NCBI GenBank assembly: GCA_937916485.1
Contig: CALFSV010000280.1
Span: 1-12,558 of the forward strand
DNA: 12,558 nt
DNA from: an uncultured Paracoccaceae bacterium
Lineage (GTDB): Bacteria; Pseudomonadota; Alphaproteobacteria; Rhodobacterales; Rhodobacteraceae
Direction of reading: 5' to 3'
This document shows, in pieces, positions 1 through 6,482 of this stretch. Each line of letters starts with the position of its first letter. Position 1 is the stretch's first letter. The notes under the pieces were generated by a model that worked only from the letters and a program-made list of their open reading frames with translations, ran no database searches and was not told the DNA's origin. Both the position numbers and the translations under genes were made by a program.

Positions 1-630
1 AAGCAGTTTTGCAAGGCCACAGGGCTACCAAGACCCATGATAGTGGACAGCGGCGGTGGTCTTCACATTTATTGGCCGCTGAAAGAACAGATCACTCCGG
101 AGCGCTGGAAGCGGATCTCGAGCAAATTGAAGCGAGCCGCCAAAGCTCTTGGGTTTCTGGTGGACCACTCCAGAACCACAGACGCGGCAAGTATTCTCAG
201 GCCAGTTGGCACCCATAACCGCAAGTATGATCCGCCGCGGCGCGTTGCTTTGCTCTGTGATGGGGACGTCAATGACCCTAATGCGTTTGAAGCTGCACTT
301 GACAGTTACATAGACAAACCCAAGCGCAAAAAACAGTCGAACCAGAGCGGCCTAGTCGACGACACGCCACGGCAGAGGGCTCGTCTTGCCAGTATGCTCG
401 AGTGCATTTCGGCAGACTGCGATTACAAGACTTATCGTGATGTTGTTTGGGCGATCCTGTCACTCGGCTGGGAAGATGCGCCCGATTTGGCTGAGGCGTG
501 GTGTCTGACTGAACCAGGCAGGTTCAATGAGGAAAATTGCAACGCGATCGTAAACGTTCACGATCAGAAGCGTTCGCCTTCGATCGGAACTCTGATCCAT
601 CTAGCGCGTCAGGGAGGTTGGCATGGCTAA
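1..630 (+). CDS. PrimPol-type primase, C-terminal part (partial at left edge)
   Basis: The frame is open to base 1, so the gene starts outside the window; the ATG at 37 is internal. The visible 209 residues begin with the end of an archaeo-eukaryotic-type primase (PrimPol) domain: an SGGGLHIYW segment at nt 49-111 (the SGxGxH-like active-site strand of the family), then a DAASILRPVGTHNRK stretch typical of phage and plasmid primases. After a basic linker (KPKRKKQ), the last 80 or so residues (YRDVVWAILSLGW ... IGTLIHLARQGGW) look like a PriCT_2 domain, which usually links a primase to its helicase. The stop overlaps the helicase start by 8 nt (ATGGCTAA), so the two are probably translationally coupled and act as a split primase-helicase for replication of a mobile element. 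Domain names are from recognition by eye, not a search. Confidence 0.85.
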   Translation, partial: KQFCKATGLPRPMIVDSGGGLHIYWPLKEQITPERWKRISSKLKRAAKALGFLVDHSRTTDAASILRPVGTHNRKYDPPRRVALLCDGDVNDPNAFEAALDSYIDKPKRKKQSNQSGLVDDTPRQRARLASMLECISADCDYKTYRDVVWAILSLGWEDAPDLAEAWCLTEPGRFNEENCNAIVNVHDQKRSPSIGTLIHLARQGGWHG

Positions 631-1969
631 AATTGCACCGATAAAGGCAGCACCAACAGCCCTCAGCCGTTTGCAGCAGACCTTCTGCCTGATCAAACTC
701 GCAGGGGAAATCTTCGTGCTTGAAACCGGCCAAATTTCACAGAACTCAGCTGTCGCTGGCACTTCAGAGCTACAATTCTATAGGTTGGGCCCGGCGAAGC
801 TACTCATGTCACGGTATCTGGAAAGGCAACCGTTCACTGATAATAAGCACGAAGTGATCGCCGCTTTCATGGTCAGCCCCAAGACTAGAGTTTACGATAG
901 CCTCGCCTTCAGCCCACTACCTACGCCGCCGACGACATTGAACCTGTGGTGTGACTGCACGATCAATCCAATTCCCGGCGACTGGTCATTTATCAAGCAG
1001 TATTTGCTTGAGGTAGCGTGTGCAGGTGACATGGGCGCTTACCGCTATCTGATCTTGTTTTTGGCCCACATGATGCAGAGGCCAGAAGACAAGCCGGGCA
1101 TCATGATCGTAATGCTCGGCGGGCAAGGCATCGGTAAGGGGGGGTTTTTCAGGCTGTTGAGCGCGATCTGGCAACAGGCGACGCTGCTGGTATCCGACAT
1201 CAACCATGTCCTTGGCCAGTTCAACGCACAGGTCGAACAGTCTTACGCTCTCTGCATGGACGAGGCCCTATTTGTTGGGGACAAGCGGGCGACTGACCGG
1301 TTGAAGTCCTTCGTGACTGAGCCCAGCATCACGATCGAACAAAAGTATCAGCCGCGTAGGACGATCGCTTCCTACCATAGGCTGTTTGCCGCCAGTAACC
1401 ACGCCCACTTTGCGCAAGTCGACTCTGACGATCGGCGGTTCGTGTTCCTTAGGGTCTCGGAAAGTAGAAAGGGTGATGTGGCCTACTGGGACCGGTTTCA
1501 CAAAGCGGTAGCGGACCCAGCTATCGTGGCGGCTATGGTGCACGACCTGAAGAGTTATGACATCAGTTGCTTCAACCCTCGCACGCGCCCAAAGACCGAA
1601 GCGCATAGTGACCAGAAGGTTCGTTCGCTCAGTGGCTTTGAGAGATATTGGCATGAGGTCCTGAGCACAGGCACAATCGACGTTGGGAGTGCGCTGCAGC
1701 CAGCATTGAACTGGGAAGGCACGCCTTTCGTCAGCACGCACCGCTTGATGAGTGCTTGGCAGGCCTATGAAAGGCAGGGAGGGCATCGCTTCTCTGCCCC
1801 CCAATCGCGTGACATACACACTGCCCTCGCACGGTTGTGTCCCTCGGCCAAACAAAGCCGGAAGGTGGATGGGGGTTGCCAGCAACGTGGCTACAACTTG
1901 CCACCCTTGCCACTGGCAAGGGCCGAATTCGCCAATTTTCTGGGAGGAGAGGTGCTATGGACCGACTGA
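623..1969 (+). CDS. SF3/DUF5906-type replicative helicase of a mobile element
   Basis: This 448-aa protein is an AAA+ superfamily-3-like helicase of the phage/plasmid primase-helicase family (DUF5906/D5-like). Visible motifs in order are Walker A GGQGIGKG at 166-173, Walker B with DE at 213-214 (ALCMDEA), sensor-1 FAASN ending at N259, and a probable arginine finger at R271-R272 (DSDDRRF). The first 150 residues lack recognisable catalytic motifs and probably mediate DNA or primase contacts; the last 100 may be a DNA-binding tail. Start at 623 is preceded by AGGGAGG at 611-617. It overlaps the primase gene by 8 nt. Its last codons run through TTGCCA repeats that continue downstream, so initiator and putative origin are adjacent, as in P4-like satellites and many plasmids. 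Function as a replicative helicase is inferred from family and context. Confidence 0.88.
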   Translation: MAKIAPIKAAPTALSRLQQTFCLIKLAGEIFVLETGQISQNSAVAGTSELQFYRLGPAKLLMSRYLERQPFTDNKHEVIAAFMVSPKTRVYDSLAFSPLPTPPTTLNLWCDCTINPIPGDWSFIKQYLLEVACAGDMGAYRYLILFLAHMMQRPEDKPGIMIVMLGGQGIGKGGFFRLLSAIWQQATLLVSDINHVLGQFNAQVEQSYALCMDEALFVGDKRATDRLKSFVTEPSITIEQKYQPRRTIASYHRLFAASNHAHFAQVDSDDRRFVFLRVSESRKGDVAYWDRFHKAVADPAIVAAMVHDLKSYDISCFNPRTRPKTEAHSDQKVRSLSGFERYWHEVLSTGTIDVGSALQPALNWEGTPFVSTHRLMSAWQAYERQGGHRFSAPQSRDIHTALARLCPSAKQSRKVDGGCQQRGYNLPPLPLARAEFANFLGGEVLWTD

Positions 1970-2161
1970 GGGCGAGTAGTACACGCTATTGGCCGGCAAA
2001 TCTGCCAGCTCTTGCCACCAGTGATGGCAAGATTAAGCCGTTATTTAACAGTTGTTTACCGGCGGTTTGCCACCATTGCCACCACTTTCCTAAAAGTAGG
2101 AGAGAGAAGAGGTTACGGGGTAATCGCAAGACTTTTTCAAAAGTGGTGGCAATGGTGGCAA
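1875..2161. repeat. TTGCCA iteron cluster, candidate origin of replication
   Basis: TTGCCA occurs on the + strand at 1876, 1898, 1907, 2012, 2067 and 2076, and as TGGCAA at 1914, 2025, 2147 and 2156: ten copies in under 290 bp, where a random sequence would give well under one. Copies are organised as CTTGCCA-C-TGGCAAG (1906-1920), CTTGCCA-7 nt-TGGCAAG (2011-2031), and two tandem TTGCCACCA 9-mers mirrored by two TGGTGGCAA 9-mers (2067-2084 / 2144-2161). An AT-rich stretch (2031-2058) separates the last two groups. Clustered, oriented short repeats next to a primase-helicase are the hallmark of iteron origins and of the P4 ori/crr arrangement. That this is an origin is inference. Confidence 0.6.
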
Positions 2162-2217
2162 GCCCCCCTGTCATCCATGAAGTGCTGCGCAAACCGCAAC
2201 AGGAGACAAAGCCATGA
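1957..2217 (+). CDS. Possible 86-aa small protein read through the iteron region
   Basis: An ORF starting MDRLRASSTRYW at ATG 1957 has a strong Shine-Dalgarno run (GGGAGGAGAGG, 1942-1952). It overlaps the helicase stop by 13 nt and ends in a 4-nt ATGA overlap with the next gene. These are the usual signs of a coupled operon gene. The product is basic, with a Cys/His-rich patch CHHCHH around residues 38-43 and no recognised domain. Against it, the reading frame runs through the 22-bp inverted repeat, so the CHHCHH patch and the VVAMVA segment are simply translations of the iteron arms, and the next gene has its own ribosome site. Whether it is translated is uncertain. Confidence 0.42.
   Translation: MDRLRASSTRYWPANLPALATSDGKIKPLFNSCLPAVCHHCHHFPKSRREKRLRGNRKTFSKVVAMVASPPVIHEVLRKPQQETKP
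2067..2161. repeat. Perfect 22-bp inverted repeat with nested hairpins
   Basis: Bases 2067-2088 and 2140-2161 are exact reverse complements (22 bp, no mismatch) separated by 51 nt. Inside, AAAAGT (2092-2097) pairs with ACTTTT (2131-2136), and GGTTAC (2111-2116) pairs with GTAATC (2120-2125, one G-T pair) around a GGG loop. A purine-only run occupies 2098-2112. The strand could therefore fold into one long three-tier hairpin. The arms consist of the tandem TTGCCACCA iterons. It could be a paired initiator site, a cruciform or single-strand origin, or a structured RNA; the sequence does not decide. Confidence 0.85.
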
Positions 2218-2720
2218 CCACCCCAATACGCAAAACATTCGACGCCGCTCGCGCCTTCCGCGCCACCGTGCCGCTGCCATCAGGCCGGTTCAAACTCGAT
2301 GAGGCGATCTGGCAGATACAGCGGATGCGGTCTGACATTGAGAAGATAAGACAGATCGTCCGCAAGGACGATGCAAAGGCCGCCAAGGCTGCACTGGCGT
2401 CGATAGCACCCGAGCAGCGTGCCCACCTCATCAAACGCATACCCCTCGACATCGCCGATGTGCTTGGCAAGTACATCTTACCGGGCATTGCCGAACTCAC
2501 CGCAGACGGGGTGCCGCGGCGTGACGTGGCTGCGTTGATGAAGCATGCCGACGCAGAGGCCAGCAAAATCTTGGCTGCTGCAGAGGAGGCCCAGAGCCGG
2601 CTAAAGGCGGGAATCAAGACCGAGTACAACGTCATGCGGGGCGGTGGGTCGCACGTGACGCAGCTGCTGGACGATGCCGAAGGGCTAGCGTGTCGAGCTC
2701 TGGGGTTTTGTGATGGGTGA
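2214..2720 (+). CDS. Hypothetical 168-aa protein of the replication module
   Basis: I do not recognise this protein. It starts at ATG 2214 with AGGAGA at 2201-2206 (7-nt spacing), immediately after the iteron region. It has no signal peptide or membrane segment. Residues 25-70 are highly charged and helical-looking (EAIWQIQRMRSDIEKIRQ, then an Ala/Lys-rich stretch), and residues 100-135 form a second Ala/Glu-rich helical region (DVAALMKHADAEASKILAAAEEAQSRL), so a coiled-coil or DNA/protein-binding role is possible. It is the last gene before the amide operon, and nothing upstream of it separates it from the helicase transcript, so it probably belongs to the mobile element. Confidence 0.7.
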   Translation: MTTPIRKTFDAARAFRATVPLPSGRFKLDEAIWQIQRMRSDIEKIRQIVRKDDAKAAKAALASIAPEQRAHLIKRIPLDIADVLGKYILPGIAELTADGVPRRDVAALMKHADAEASKILAAAEEAQSRLKAGIKTEYNVMRGGGSHVTQLLDDAEGLACRALGFCDG

Positions 2721-2790
2721 TGGCGTGGGGGCGCCTACTTTCTTAGCGGGTTCCTTAGTGGCGTGATGAAATCTTGTGCATTGGCCGGCA

Positions 2791-2806
2791 TGGAACGATC
2801 TTGGCG
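2791..2806 (+). promoter_or_regulatory. Possible sigma-54 (-24/-12) promoter of the amide operon
   Basis: TGGAACGATCTTGGCG has the invariant GG and GC dinucleotides with the required 10-nt spacing and matches most of the sigma-54 consensus (TGGCACG-N4-TTGCW), differing at the fourth, thirteenth and last positions. Transcription would begin near 2817, giving a leader of about 140 nt that contains the terminator. A nitrogen-controlled promoter would fit an amide-scavenging operon. The match is by eye and could be coincidence; no convincing NtrC site was seen upstream. Confidence 0.35.
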
Positions 2807-2866
2807 ACATACCTGAGCACAGCGCTTGACGCGACGCTCAGTCCGGCTCATGGTGACATCATCATT

Positions 2867-2881
2867 TGGCATTATCGCCAG
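2867..2881 (+). promoter_or_regulatory. Small six-nucleotide-loop hairpin in the amide operon leader
   Basis: TTGGC pairs with GCCAG around the loop ATTATC. ANTAR proteins bind paired hairpins with six-base loops in which A1 and G4 are conserved; this loop has A1 but A at position 4. A second, weaker GGC/GCC hairpin with loop ATTCAC follows at 2884-2895. They are candidates for the AmiR-type target but do not match the canonical loop. Confidence 0.3.
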
Positions 2882-2899
2882 CTGGCATTCACGCCTCAC

Positions 2900-2929
2900 G
2901 ACCTGATCGGCACTCTTCAGCCTCAGGTC
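2900..2929 (+). promoter_or_regulatory. Alternative (antiterminator-like) hairpin in the leader
   Basis: GACCTGA (2900-2906) pairs perfectly with TCAGGTC (2923-2929), and GGC (2909-2911) with GCC (2920-2922), with a two-base bulge and an 8-nt loop. It uses bases 2920-2929, the 5' arm and loop of the following terminator, so the two structures are mutually exclusive. That is the layout of an attenuator, and an ANTAR regulator is encoded in the same operon. Confidence 0.5.
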
Positions 2930-2944
2930 AGTGGGGCTTTTTTT
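2919..2944 (+). terminator. Rho-independent terminator in the leader of the amide operon
   Basis: AGCCTCA (2919-2925) pairs with TGGGGCT (2932-2938), seven pairs including one T-G, around the loop GGTCAG, and is followed directly by seven T (2938-2944). It lies only 15 nt upstream of the AmiC-like start codon. It is therefore placed to block the operon unless overridden, although it could also simply end transcription from the left-hand module. Confidence 0.72.
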
Positions 2945-2959
2945 GTTTCTTGGGTCCAT

Positions 2960-4057
2960 ATGATGCGCCGTATAGAACTCGGACTTTTATATTCCCGATC
3001 GGGCGATTATTCGCTGATCTCCGAAGCATGCCGCAGCGGTTCGCTTGGGGCTGTTGCCCTGGTCAATGCCGATCCTGATATTGATCTTACATTTGTTCCC
3101 GTAGAGCGTGATCCCGGTGGCGATGTGGACCTCTACGCCCCGCTGTGTGACGAGATCCTGCGCCAGACGAGTGCGCGACATGTCATCGGATGCGTAACGT
3201 CATGGAGCCGCAAAGAGGTTATCCCGACGCTCGAGGCCTCGGGAGGCACGCTTTGGTATGCGGTCCCTTATGAGGGTTTTGAGGCCTCTGATCACGTTGT
3301 CTACACGCATGCCTGTCCTAACCAGCATCTGTTGCCACTGCTTGAGTGGGCCCTTCCAACCTATGGACGCAGGGCTTTCCTGACTGGGTCCAATTACATA
3401 TGGGGTTGGGAAATGAACCGCCTCGCACGAGGGGCGTTAACGGGCGCGGGAGGTCAGGTTCTGGGCGAACGCTATCTGCCGATCGGGTCCGTGGACATTG
3501 ATCGGATCATCGAAGAGATTGAGGCGACAGAGCCGGACTTCGTTCTCAATTCCCTGATCGGGCGGTCGTCTTATCAATTCTTGCGCGCCTACCATGATCT
3601 TGGGAAACGCGATCGCCGCTTTCTGCCGCAGACGAGGCCTGTCTTGTCGTGCAACATGACCGAATGCGAATTACCTGCGATCGGCAGTGCGGCGGATGGA
3701 TTGATCGCCGCTGGCCCCTACTTCCAAGGCGGCGGCACTGATTGGCATGGGCCCGGAACGTTTGGCAGCTCGCACGAGGCGGCAGCCTTCACCGCGGTTT
3801 GGGAATTGGCCAGATTGCTTGCGCATCGGCCCGGGTCCGAGGTCCTGAGCCTGTCGAACCTGATGCGTACAGATGCCGCGAAGGGCAGTCGGATCGACCA
3901 TCAGACACATCATACTGCGCTGCCAACGCTGATCGCACGCGCCAACGCTGGCCGTTTCGAGGTCATTCAGGCGCATGAAGCTATTGCGGGTGATCCTTAT
4001 CTGACACATCCGCGCCCGGCGCGCGATATTCGCGCAGCCCTCAGGGTCGTATCGTGA
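2960..4057 (+). CDS. amiC: AmiC-like amide sensor (cytoplasmic type-1 periplasmic-binding fold)
   Basis: This 365-aa protein resembles AmiC, the negative regulator and amide receptor of the Pseudomonas amidase operon (Peripla_BP_5/6 fold). It starts MMRRIELGLLYSRSGDYS with no signal peptide, as expected for a cytoplasmic sensor. Family-like stretches are LWYAVPYEGFE (98-108), matching the ligand-pocket PYEG segment of AmiC, and GSNYIWGWEMNR (143-154), matching the hinge GSxYI motif. The frame is open upstream to 2774, but that extension would run through the terminator, so the ATG pair at 2960/2963 is preferred. No clear Shine-Dalgarno sequence precedes it, which may keep expression low. It overlaps amiR by 4 nt (GTGA). 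By analogy it holds AmiR inactive until an amide binds. The true ligand is unknown. Confidence 0.85.
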   Translation: MMRRIELGLLYSRSGDYSLISEACRSGSLGAVALVNADPDIDLTFVPVERDPGGDVDLYAPLCDEILRQTSARHVIGCVTSWSRKEVIPTLEASGGTLWYAVPYEGFEASDHVVYTHACPNQHLLPLLEWALPTYGRRAFLTGSNYIWGWEMNRLARGALTGAGGQVLGERYLPIGSVDIDRIIEEIEATEPDFVLNSLIGRSSYQFLRAYHDLGKRDRRFLPQTRPVLSCNMTECELPAIGSAADGLIAAGPYFQGGGTDWHGPGTFGSSHEAAAFTAVWELARLLAHRPGSEVLSLSNLMRTDAAKGSRIDHQTHHTALPTLIARANAGRFEVIQAHEAIAGDPYLTHPRPARDIRAALRVVS

Positions 4058-4647
4058 GAAGAGGTGTCCGGATACAGAATTTGGGCGGCGCTTTGGCGGT
4101 GCTCTTACACCGGCCCCATCCGACGGTGCAGGCGCTGACCCGACAGTTGGAGGCGATTGGCCTCAACGTCGCGATCGCTTGGCCGGAATTGCCGCCAACG
4201 TCCCTCGCCGCAGACTTTGTTTTTTTTGATGCTGATATGGGCCATAGTGCGCAGTTTCCCTGGCCCGAGGGCGAGCCTCCTGTGCCGCTGATTGCCTTGA
4301 TCGGATCCGAAGCGCCGGGCCGAATCGAATGGTCGCTATTGGCGGGGGCCCATGCCCAGCTTCTGAAGCCCGTGGGCGATTCCGGAGCGTATTCAGCGCT
4401 CTTGATCGCCCGTGCAGCATTCGATGCCCAACACGCCATGCAGGCCAAGATCGAGGATCTGCAGAACAGGGTGAATGCACGTATGACGGTCGTCAAGGCA
4501 GTCATGCGATTGGCCGCGCGAGGCAAATCAGAGGCCGAGGCCTATGCCCAGCTGCGCCACATGGCCATGGCTTGGCGTATCAGCTTTGAAGAGGCGGCCG
4601 AACGCATCGTCGGGCCAGATGCCAGTGACGAGAGGGACGCACAATGA
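4054..4647 (+). CDS. amiR: AmiR-like ANTAR transcription antiterminator
   Basis: This 197-aa protein has a pseudo-receiver domain (about 12-125, with FFDAD at 57-61 and LKP at 104-106), a helical linker (about 126-140) and a C-terminal ANTAR RNA-binding domain (about 135-187). The ANTAR signature is visible as NARMTVVKAVMRLAARGKSE followed by EAYAQLRHMAMAWRISFEEAAERI. ANTAR proteins bind leader RNA and prevent formation of a terminator; in Pseudomonas, AmiR is held by AmiC. Start is GTG 4054 (AGGGT at 4042-4046), overlapping amiC by 4 nt, so the pair is probably made in fixed ratio. The stop overlaps the next gene by 4 nt. A run of eight T (4220-4227) lies in the coding sequence. The probable target is the leader terminator at 2919-2944. 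Confidence 0.86.
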   Translation: MRRGVRIQNLGGALAVLLHRPHPTVQALTRQLEAIGLNVAIAWPELPPTSLAADFVFFDADMGHSAQFPWPEGEPPVPLIALIGSEAPGRIEWSLLAGAHAQLLKPVGDSGAYSALLIARAAFDAQHAMQAKIEDLQNRVNARMTVVKAVMRLAARGKSEAEAYAQLRHMAMAWRISFEEAAERIVGPDASDERDAQ

Positions 4648-5531
4648 CCGATGCCACCAGACAGGTGGAAATGGCCAAGCCGGACAGCGCTCTTCGTCGT
4701 CTATTGCAGCGCAAGCTGGCCGTTTTTGGGCTTGTGCTGATCGGACTGGTTCTGCTTGGTGCGATTTTTGCGCCTTGGATCGCACCCTATGACCCGGCCG
4801 AACAACATTTTGACGGTCTGACCCTTGAAGGCGCGCCGTTGCCACCCGGCGGCGTATACATATTGGGCACGGATCTGCTGGGCCGAGATTTGTTCACAAG
4901 GATCCTCTACGGCGCGCAAACTTCACTCATCATCGGTGTGGCGGCGAACGGTCTGTCGCTTATCATCGGCACACTGGTCGGCATTACGGCAGGGTTTTTT
5001 CGCGGATGGATCGGGACCGTGTTGATGCGGTTCACCGATCTGATGATGGCTTTTCCTGCGCTCCTTCTTGCCATATGCCTCGCCGCGATATTCACGCCGT
5101 CCCTCTGGATCGTGGCGATGGTGATCGCGCTGGTGAACTGGGTCCAGACAGCGCGCGTGATCTACACCGAGACCTCTTCACTGGCAGAACGGGATTTCAT
5201 TGCCGCCGAGCGTATACTTGGGGCGAGCACCGGTCGGATCTTGTTTCGGCATATCCTGCCGCACCTGGTGCCGACGATCATCGTTTGGGGCACTCTGGGC
5301 ATTTCGACCACCGTGCTCTTGGAGGCAACCCTAAGCTTTCTGGGCGTAGGAGTGCAGCCGCCAACCCCATCATGGGGAAACATCATATTTGAAAACCAGA
5401 CCTACTTTCAGGCTGCACCCTGGCTCGTGTTTATTCCCGGCGCTGCTGTCTTGCTATTGGCGCTGGCGTTCAATCTGGTCGGAGATGCCCTGCGTGATGT
5501 GCTTGATCCGTTGCAGCGGGGGCGGGACTGA
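4644..5531 (+). CDS. ABC transporter permease, DppC/peptide-opine-nickel type
   Basis: This 295-aa inner-membrane permease belongs to the DppC/OppC family. It has a cytoplasmic N-terminus, a first membrane segment at about 25-47, the family motif LGTDLLGRDLFTRILYGAQ (74-92), further hydrophobic segments (about 95-117, 133-165, 209-230, 258-282) and the EAA coupling loop AAERILGASTGRILFRHILP (187-206) that contacts the ATPase. It overlaps amiR by ATGA, with AGAGGGA at 4631-4637 as ribosome site. It forms the channel with the DppB-type permease that follows. The C-type gene precedes the B-type gene, the reverse of the common dppBC order. Substrate is inferred from context to be an amide or short peptide-like compound. 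Confidence 0.9.
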   Translation: MTDATRQVEMAKPDSALRRLLQRKLAVFGLVLIGLVLLGAIFAPWIAPYDPAEQHFDGLTLEGAPLPPGGVYILGTDLLGRDLFTRILYGAQTSLIIGVAANGLSLIIGTLVGITAGFFRGWIGTVLMRFTDLMMAFPALLLAICLAAIFTPSLWIVAMVIALVNWVQTARVIYTETSSLAERDFIAAERILGASTGRILFRHILPHLVPTIIVWGTLGISTTVLLEATLSFLGVGVQPPTPSWGNIIFENQTYFQAAPWLVFIPGAAVLLLALAFNLVGDALRDVLDPLQRGRD

Positions 5532-6451
5532 TGGCGGGCTATTTTCTTCGACGGCTGGTGCAATCGGCGCTGATCTTGCTAGGCGTGTCGTTCATCACCT
5601 ATTTCCTGTTGTTCATCTTGCCAGCCGATCCAGTTCGCCAGATCGCAGGTAGGGCTGCGACGGCTGAAACCGTGGCAAATATCCGCGAGCAGCTTGGCCT
5701 CGATCAGCCATTCCTCGTACAATACTCGCGCTACCTGGCCGGCCTATTTCAAGGCGACCTGGGTCGGAGCTTTTTGCAACGGACAGAGGTGTCGACACTT
5801 ATTGGTGCGCGTTTGCCCGCTACCCTTCAACTGATGGCGGCCGGCATTGCGACCGAGCTTGTTCTTGGGCTTAGCATGGGCGTCGCTGCTGCGCTGACCC
5901 GCGGCAAGGCCTTGGACAATTTCCTGATGATCACATCTTTTGTGACCGTCTCTGCGCCGCAATTCGTGGTCAGCCTGCTGCTGCTTTATGTATTTGCGGT
6001 CAAGCTGGGATGGTTTCCGATTGGCGGCTACGGCACATTTGCCCACATTGTCCTGCCCGCGCTCACCCTCGGGTTGCTCGGCTCTGGCTGGTATAGCCGG
6101 ATGATGCGCTCCAGCATGGTAGAGGTGCTGCGAACTGACTACATCCGGACCGCCCGAGCAAAGGGACTGACCCGTGCAAGGGTGATCCTGCGTCATGCCC
6201 TGCCCAACGCTATCCTTCCGGTGATTGCCATGATCGGTATCGACATCGGCATATTCATGGGGGGGATCGTGGTCGTGGAAAGCGTCTTTGGCTGGCCCGG
6301 CATCGGCCAGCTAGCGTGGCAGGCAATCCAGCGCGTCGACATTCCAATCATCATGGGCGTCACGCTGGTATCGGCGGCCGCCATTGTTATCGGCAACCTG
6401 CTGGCCGACCTGATTGCCCCTTTTATCGACCCGCGCATCAAGTTGCGCTGA
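5531..6451 (+). CDS. ABC transporter permease, DppB/GsiC type
   Basis: This 306-aa integral membrane protein has the DppB-family start (MAGYFLRRLVQSALILLGVS), the periplasmic DPVRQIAG segment and a QLGLDQPFLVQYSRYLAGL region (54-72). Several membrane segments lie at about 9-29, 98-122, 132-157, 171-186, 229-249 and 274-296. The EAA loop is DYIRTARAKGLTRARVILRH (203-222). The VFGWPGIGQLAWQAI motif (252-266) is characteristic. The start overlaps the stop of the preceding permease (TGATG), indicating translational coupling and a 1:1 heterodimer. No oddities seen. Confidence 0.92.
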   Translation: MAGYFLRRLVQSALILLGVSFITYFLLFILPADPVRQIAGRAATAETVANIREQLGLDQPFLVQYSRYLAGLFQGDLGRSFLQRTEVSTLIGARLPATLQLMAAGIATELVLGLSMGVAAALTRGKALDNFLMITSFVTVSAPQFVVSLLLLYVFAVKLGWFPIGGYGTFAHIVLPALTLGLLGSGWYSRMMRSSMVEVLRTDYIRTARAKGLTRARVILRHALPNAILPVIAMIGIDIGIFMGGIVVVESVFGWPGIGQLAWQAIQRVDIPIIMGVTLVSAAAIVIGNLLADLIAPFIDPRIKLR

Positions 6452-6482
6452 CACAACCAAGACCCTAACAGGAGAGAAACCA

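Noticed and set aside
1268..1885. 205-aa open frame on the - strand
   Set aside because: It lies wholly inside the helicase gene, which has full AAA+ motifs, and shows no recognisable domain or ribosome site.
2067..2161. Interpretation of the 22-bp inverted repeat as a MITE
   Set aside because: No flanking target duplication, and the same TTGCCA unit recurs at 1876-1920 and 2011-2031 outside it, which fits iterons better.
2813..2935. Canonical ANTAR target (two six-base loops with A1 and G4)
   Set aside because: I scanned each A-N-N-G for flanking complementary stems and found none; the six-base loops present carry A1 but not G4.
2774..2959. N-terminal extension of the AmiC-like protein starting at 2774
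   Set aside because: It would read through the hairpin terminator and T run, has no ribosome site, and the AmiC-type N-terminus begins at 2960.
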